Shown here: one piece after another, positions 63,046 through 64,000 of the stretch
Layout: each line of letters starts with the position of its first letter
Position numbering within the stretch: the first letter of the stretch is position 1
Source: Halioxenophilus aromaticivorans
Lineage (GTDB): Bacteria > Pseudomonadota > Gammaproteobacteria > Pseudomonadales > Cellvibrionaceae
Length of the DNA: 64,000 nt
Assembly (NCBI RefSeq): GCF_042850945.1
Contig: NZ_AP031496.1
Coordinates: 3,596,001 to 3,660,000, forward strand
Direction: 5' to 3'
Translations under genes and position numbers: made by a program
Notes under the pieces: model-generated
The model's database searches: none
What the model saw: only the letters and a program-made list of their open reading frames with translations
What the model was told of the DNA's origin: nothing

Positions 63046-64000
63046 ATGTGTTGGCGTCGTTACAGCAACGCAGTGCGCGTTCTATCAGTAACCATTATTT
63101 TCACATTTTTTTGCCAGGCCGCTCTGGCCGTGCGGATCACCGAAAGCCACTACCAAGGCCGACCCCACTTTATTATTGAAACCAAACTTGCCACCTATTA
63201 CTTTGACCAAGCCGGTGGTGGGTTTTCTCGCTTAATTGATAATGACGGCAAGGATTGGATCGAGTTTAAAAAAGAACCATTAGAGAGCTTTCCGGCCTCT
63301 GCTGCGGCCGGCTTCCGTGGCATGCCCAACGCCCTGTTTGGCGACGCCAACCCAGACAACGGCGGCGGCCACCCGGGCTTTAATCAATGCAAGAGCTACG
63401 TGGTCGATCGCCAGAGCATCCATACGCAAACCAAAAGCGGGCGCTGGGCTTGGACCTGGAGTTTTACTGAAACCACCGCCACCATGGTGATGACCAAGGC
63501 CGACCCCAGCCTACCCTGGTGGTTTTTGTACGAGGGCCCAATAGCCGGCAGTTTTACCCCAAAAGAAAAATATTGGGGCACGGATAAGGGTGGGCCGAGG
63601 CGCGACGTGCCCGCTAAAAACAGCCAATACTATGATCACATTCAATGGGCTTATTTTGGCGATATTAACAGCACCAAAGTCCTGTATTTGGCACAGCACC
63701 AACCAGACCAGCAGATTGATACAGTGTGGTATTTAGGCAGCAGCAAAAAAGGCTCTGCTAAGGCCGTTGATGGCATGCTAGTGTTTGGCTTTGGCCGCGG
63801 CCAAAAAGCACAGCCGCAGTTAACCGGCCAAGGGCAAACCTTTACCGTTGGCTTGCTGGAGTTACCGGCTGTGCCAGCCTTGGATGACGCCCTGCACGGC
63901 TCTTTACAAAGTGCGGTAACTCAGGCCCTCACGCAGCCCAGATACCAACCTAAACCCTCGGTGGCGTTAGTTTATCGCCCATTGGCTGTCACCGATCCAA
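63046..64000 (+). CDS. Secreted protein of unknown function, 3'-truncated by window edge
   Basis: The frame is open from ATG 63046 to the window end (318 codons). A Sec signal peptide is clear (VLSVTIIFTFFCQAALA, cut near residue 29). The mature part is beta-rich with many tryptophans: ETKLATYYFDQAGGGFSRLI, FGDANPDNGGGHPGFNQCKS, GRWAWTWSFTETTATMVMTK and HIQWAYFGDINSTKVLYLAQ. The style recalls beta-sandwich proteins in polysaccharide or sugar utilisation loci of marine bacteria, but I cannot name a family. AGGGG is well placed before the ATG. The 286 bases upstream hold no other feature that I see. Confidence 0.75.
   Translation, partial: MCWRRYSNAVRVLSVTIIFTFFCQAALAVRITESHYQGRPHFIIETKLATYYFDQAGGGFSRLIDNDGKDWIEFKKEPLESFPASAAAGFRGMPNALFGDANPDNGGGHPGFNQCKSYVVDRQSIHTQTKSGRWAWTWSFTETTATMVMTKADPSLPWWFLYEGPIAGSFTPKEKYWGTDKGGPRRDVPAKNSQYYDHIQWAYFGDINSTKVLYLAQHQPDQQIDTVWYLGSSKKGSAKAVDGMLVFGFGRGQKAQPQLTGQGQTFTVGLLELPAVPALDDALHGSLQSAVTQALTQPRYQPKPSVALVYRPLAVTDP

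Overview
The window looks like chromosomal DNA of a marine, heterotrophic gammaproteobacterium, most likely of the Cellvibrionales/Alteromonadales kind. This is inferred from protein style only: large proteobacterial TonB-dependent receptors, a SapC/cupin-like/flavin-halogenase cluster, Tat-exported sugar oxidation genes, feruloyl-esterase and phytase genes, and chemotaxis receptors. Base composition looks moderate. No rRNA, tRNA, CRISPR array, insertion sequence or phage gene was seen.

Layout. 0-4 kb: the end of a [NiFe]-hydrogenase region (3' part of hypF, a chemotaxis receptor, a HyaC-type cytochrome b). 4-8.6 kb: short unlinked genes (single-domain asparaginase, AEC permease, DUF1330 protein) and a patch of orphan genes. 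8.7-14.3 kb: MFS permease, class IV aminotransferase, a single-subunit molybdopterin oxidoreductase and an exported protein of unknown function. 14.4-20.2 kb: a complete tripartite RND efflux operon (MFP-RND-OMF), divergent from an OmpA-family protein with a long disordered linker and a membrane-anchored helix-hairpin-helix protein (20.6-23.0 kb). 23.3-25.1 kb: a tannase/feruloyl esterase lipoprotein. 25.2-28 kb: a sugar-nucleotide module with a fused epimerase-aminotransferase and an initiating sugar-phosphate transferase.

28.6-34.6 kb is a phosphate-scavenging operon (TonB receptor, beta-propeller phytase, PhoX-type phosphatase) behind a well-formed Pho-box promoter. It is divergent from a degenerate-GGDEF membrane protein and an AraC regulator. 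36.8-43.4 kb holds a dCache chemotaxis receptor, an EamA transporter, an 18-bp tandem repeat array, a VOC protein, a small membrane protein, a Cu/Zn superoxide dismutase and a Tat-exported dienelactone-hydrolase-like enzyme.

43.7-46.1 kb is the most unusual region: a tightly overlapped operon of a poorly recognisable HTH-containing protein, a Ras/MglA-like GTPase and two roadblock/LC7-like proteins, closed by a strong bidirectional terminator. 46.2-54.4 kb is one minus-strand cluster: TonB receptor, SapC, JmjC/cupin-like protein, flavin-dependent halogenase, type B carboxylesterase. 55.5-58.8 kb is a Tat-linked oxidation module (gluconate-dehydrogenase-type small subunit, GMC flavoprotein, sugar-isomerase TIM barrel) preceded by a LacI-type operator; I infer a periplasmic keto-sugar or keto-glycoside pathway. 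59.2-64 kb has a large lipoprotein, an outer-membrane barrel-like protein and the start of a secreted protein that runs off the window.
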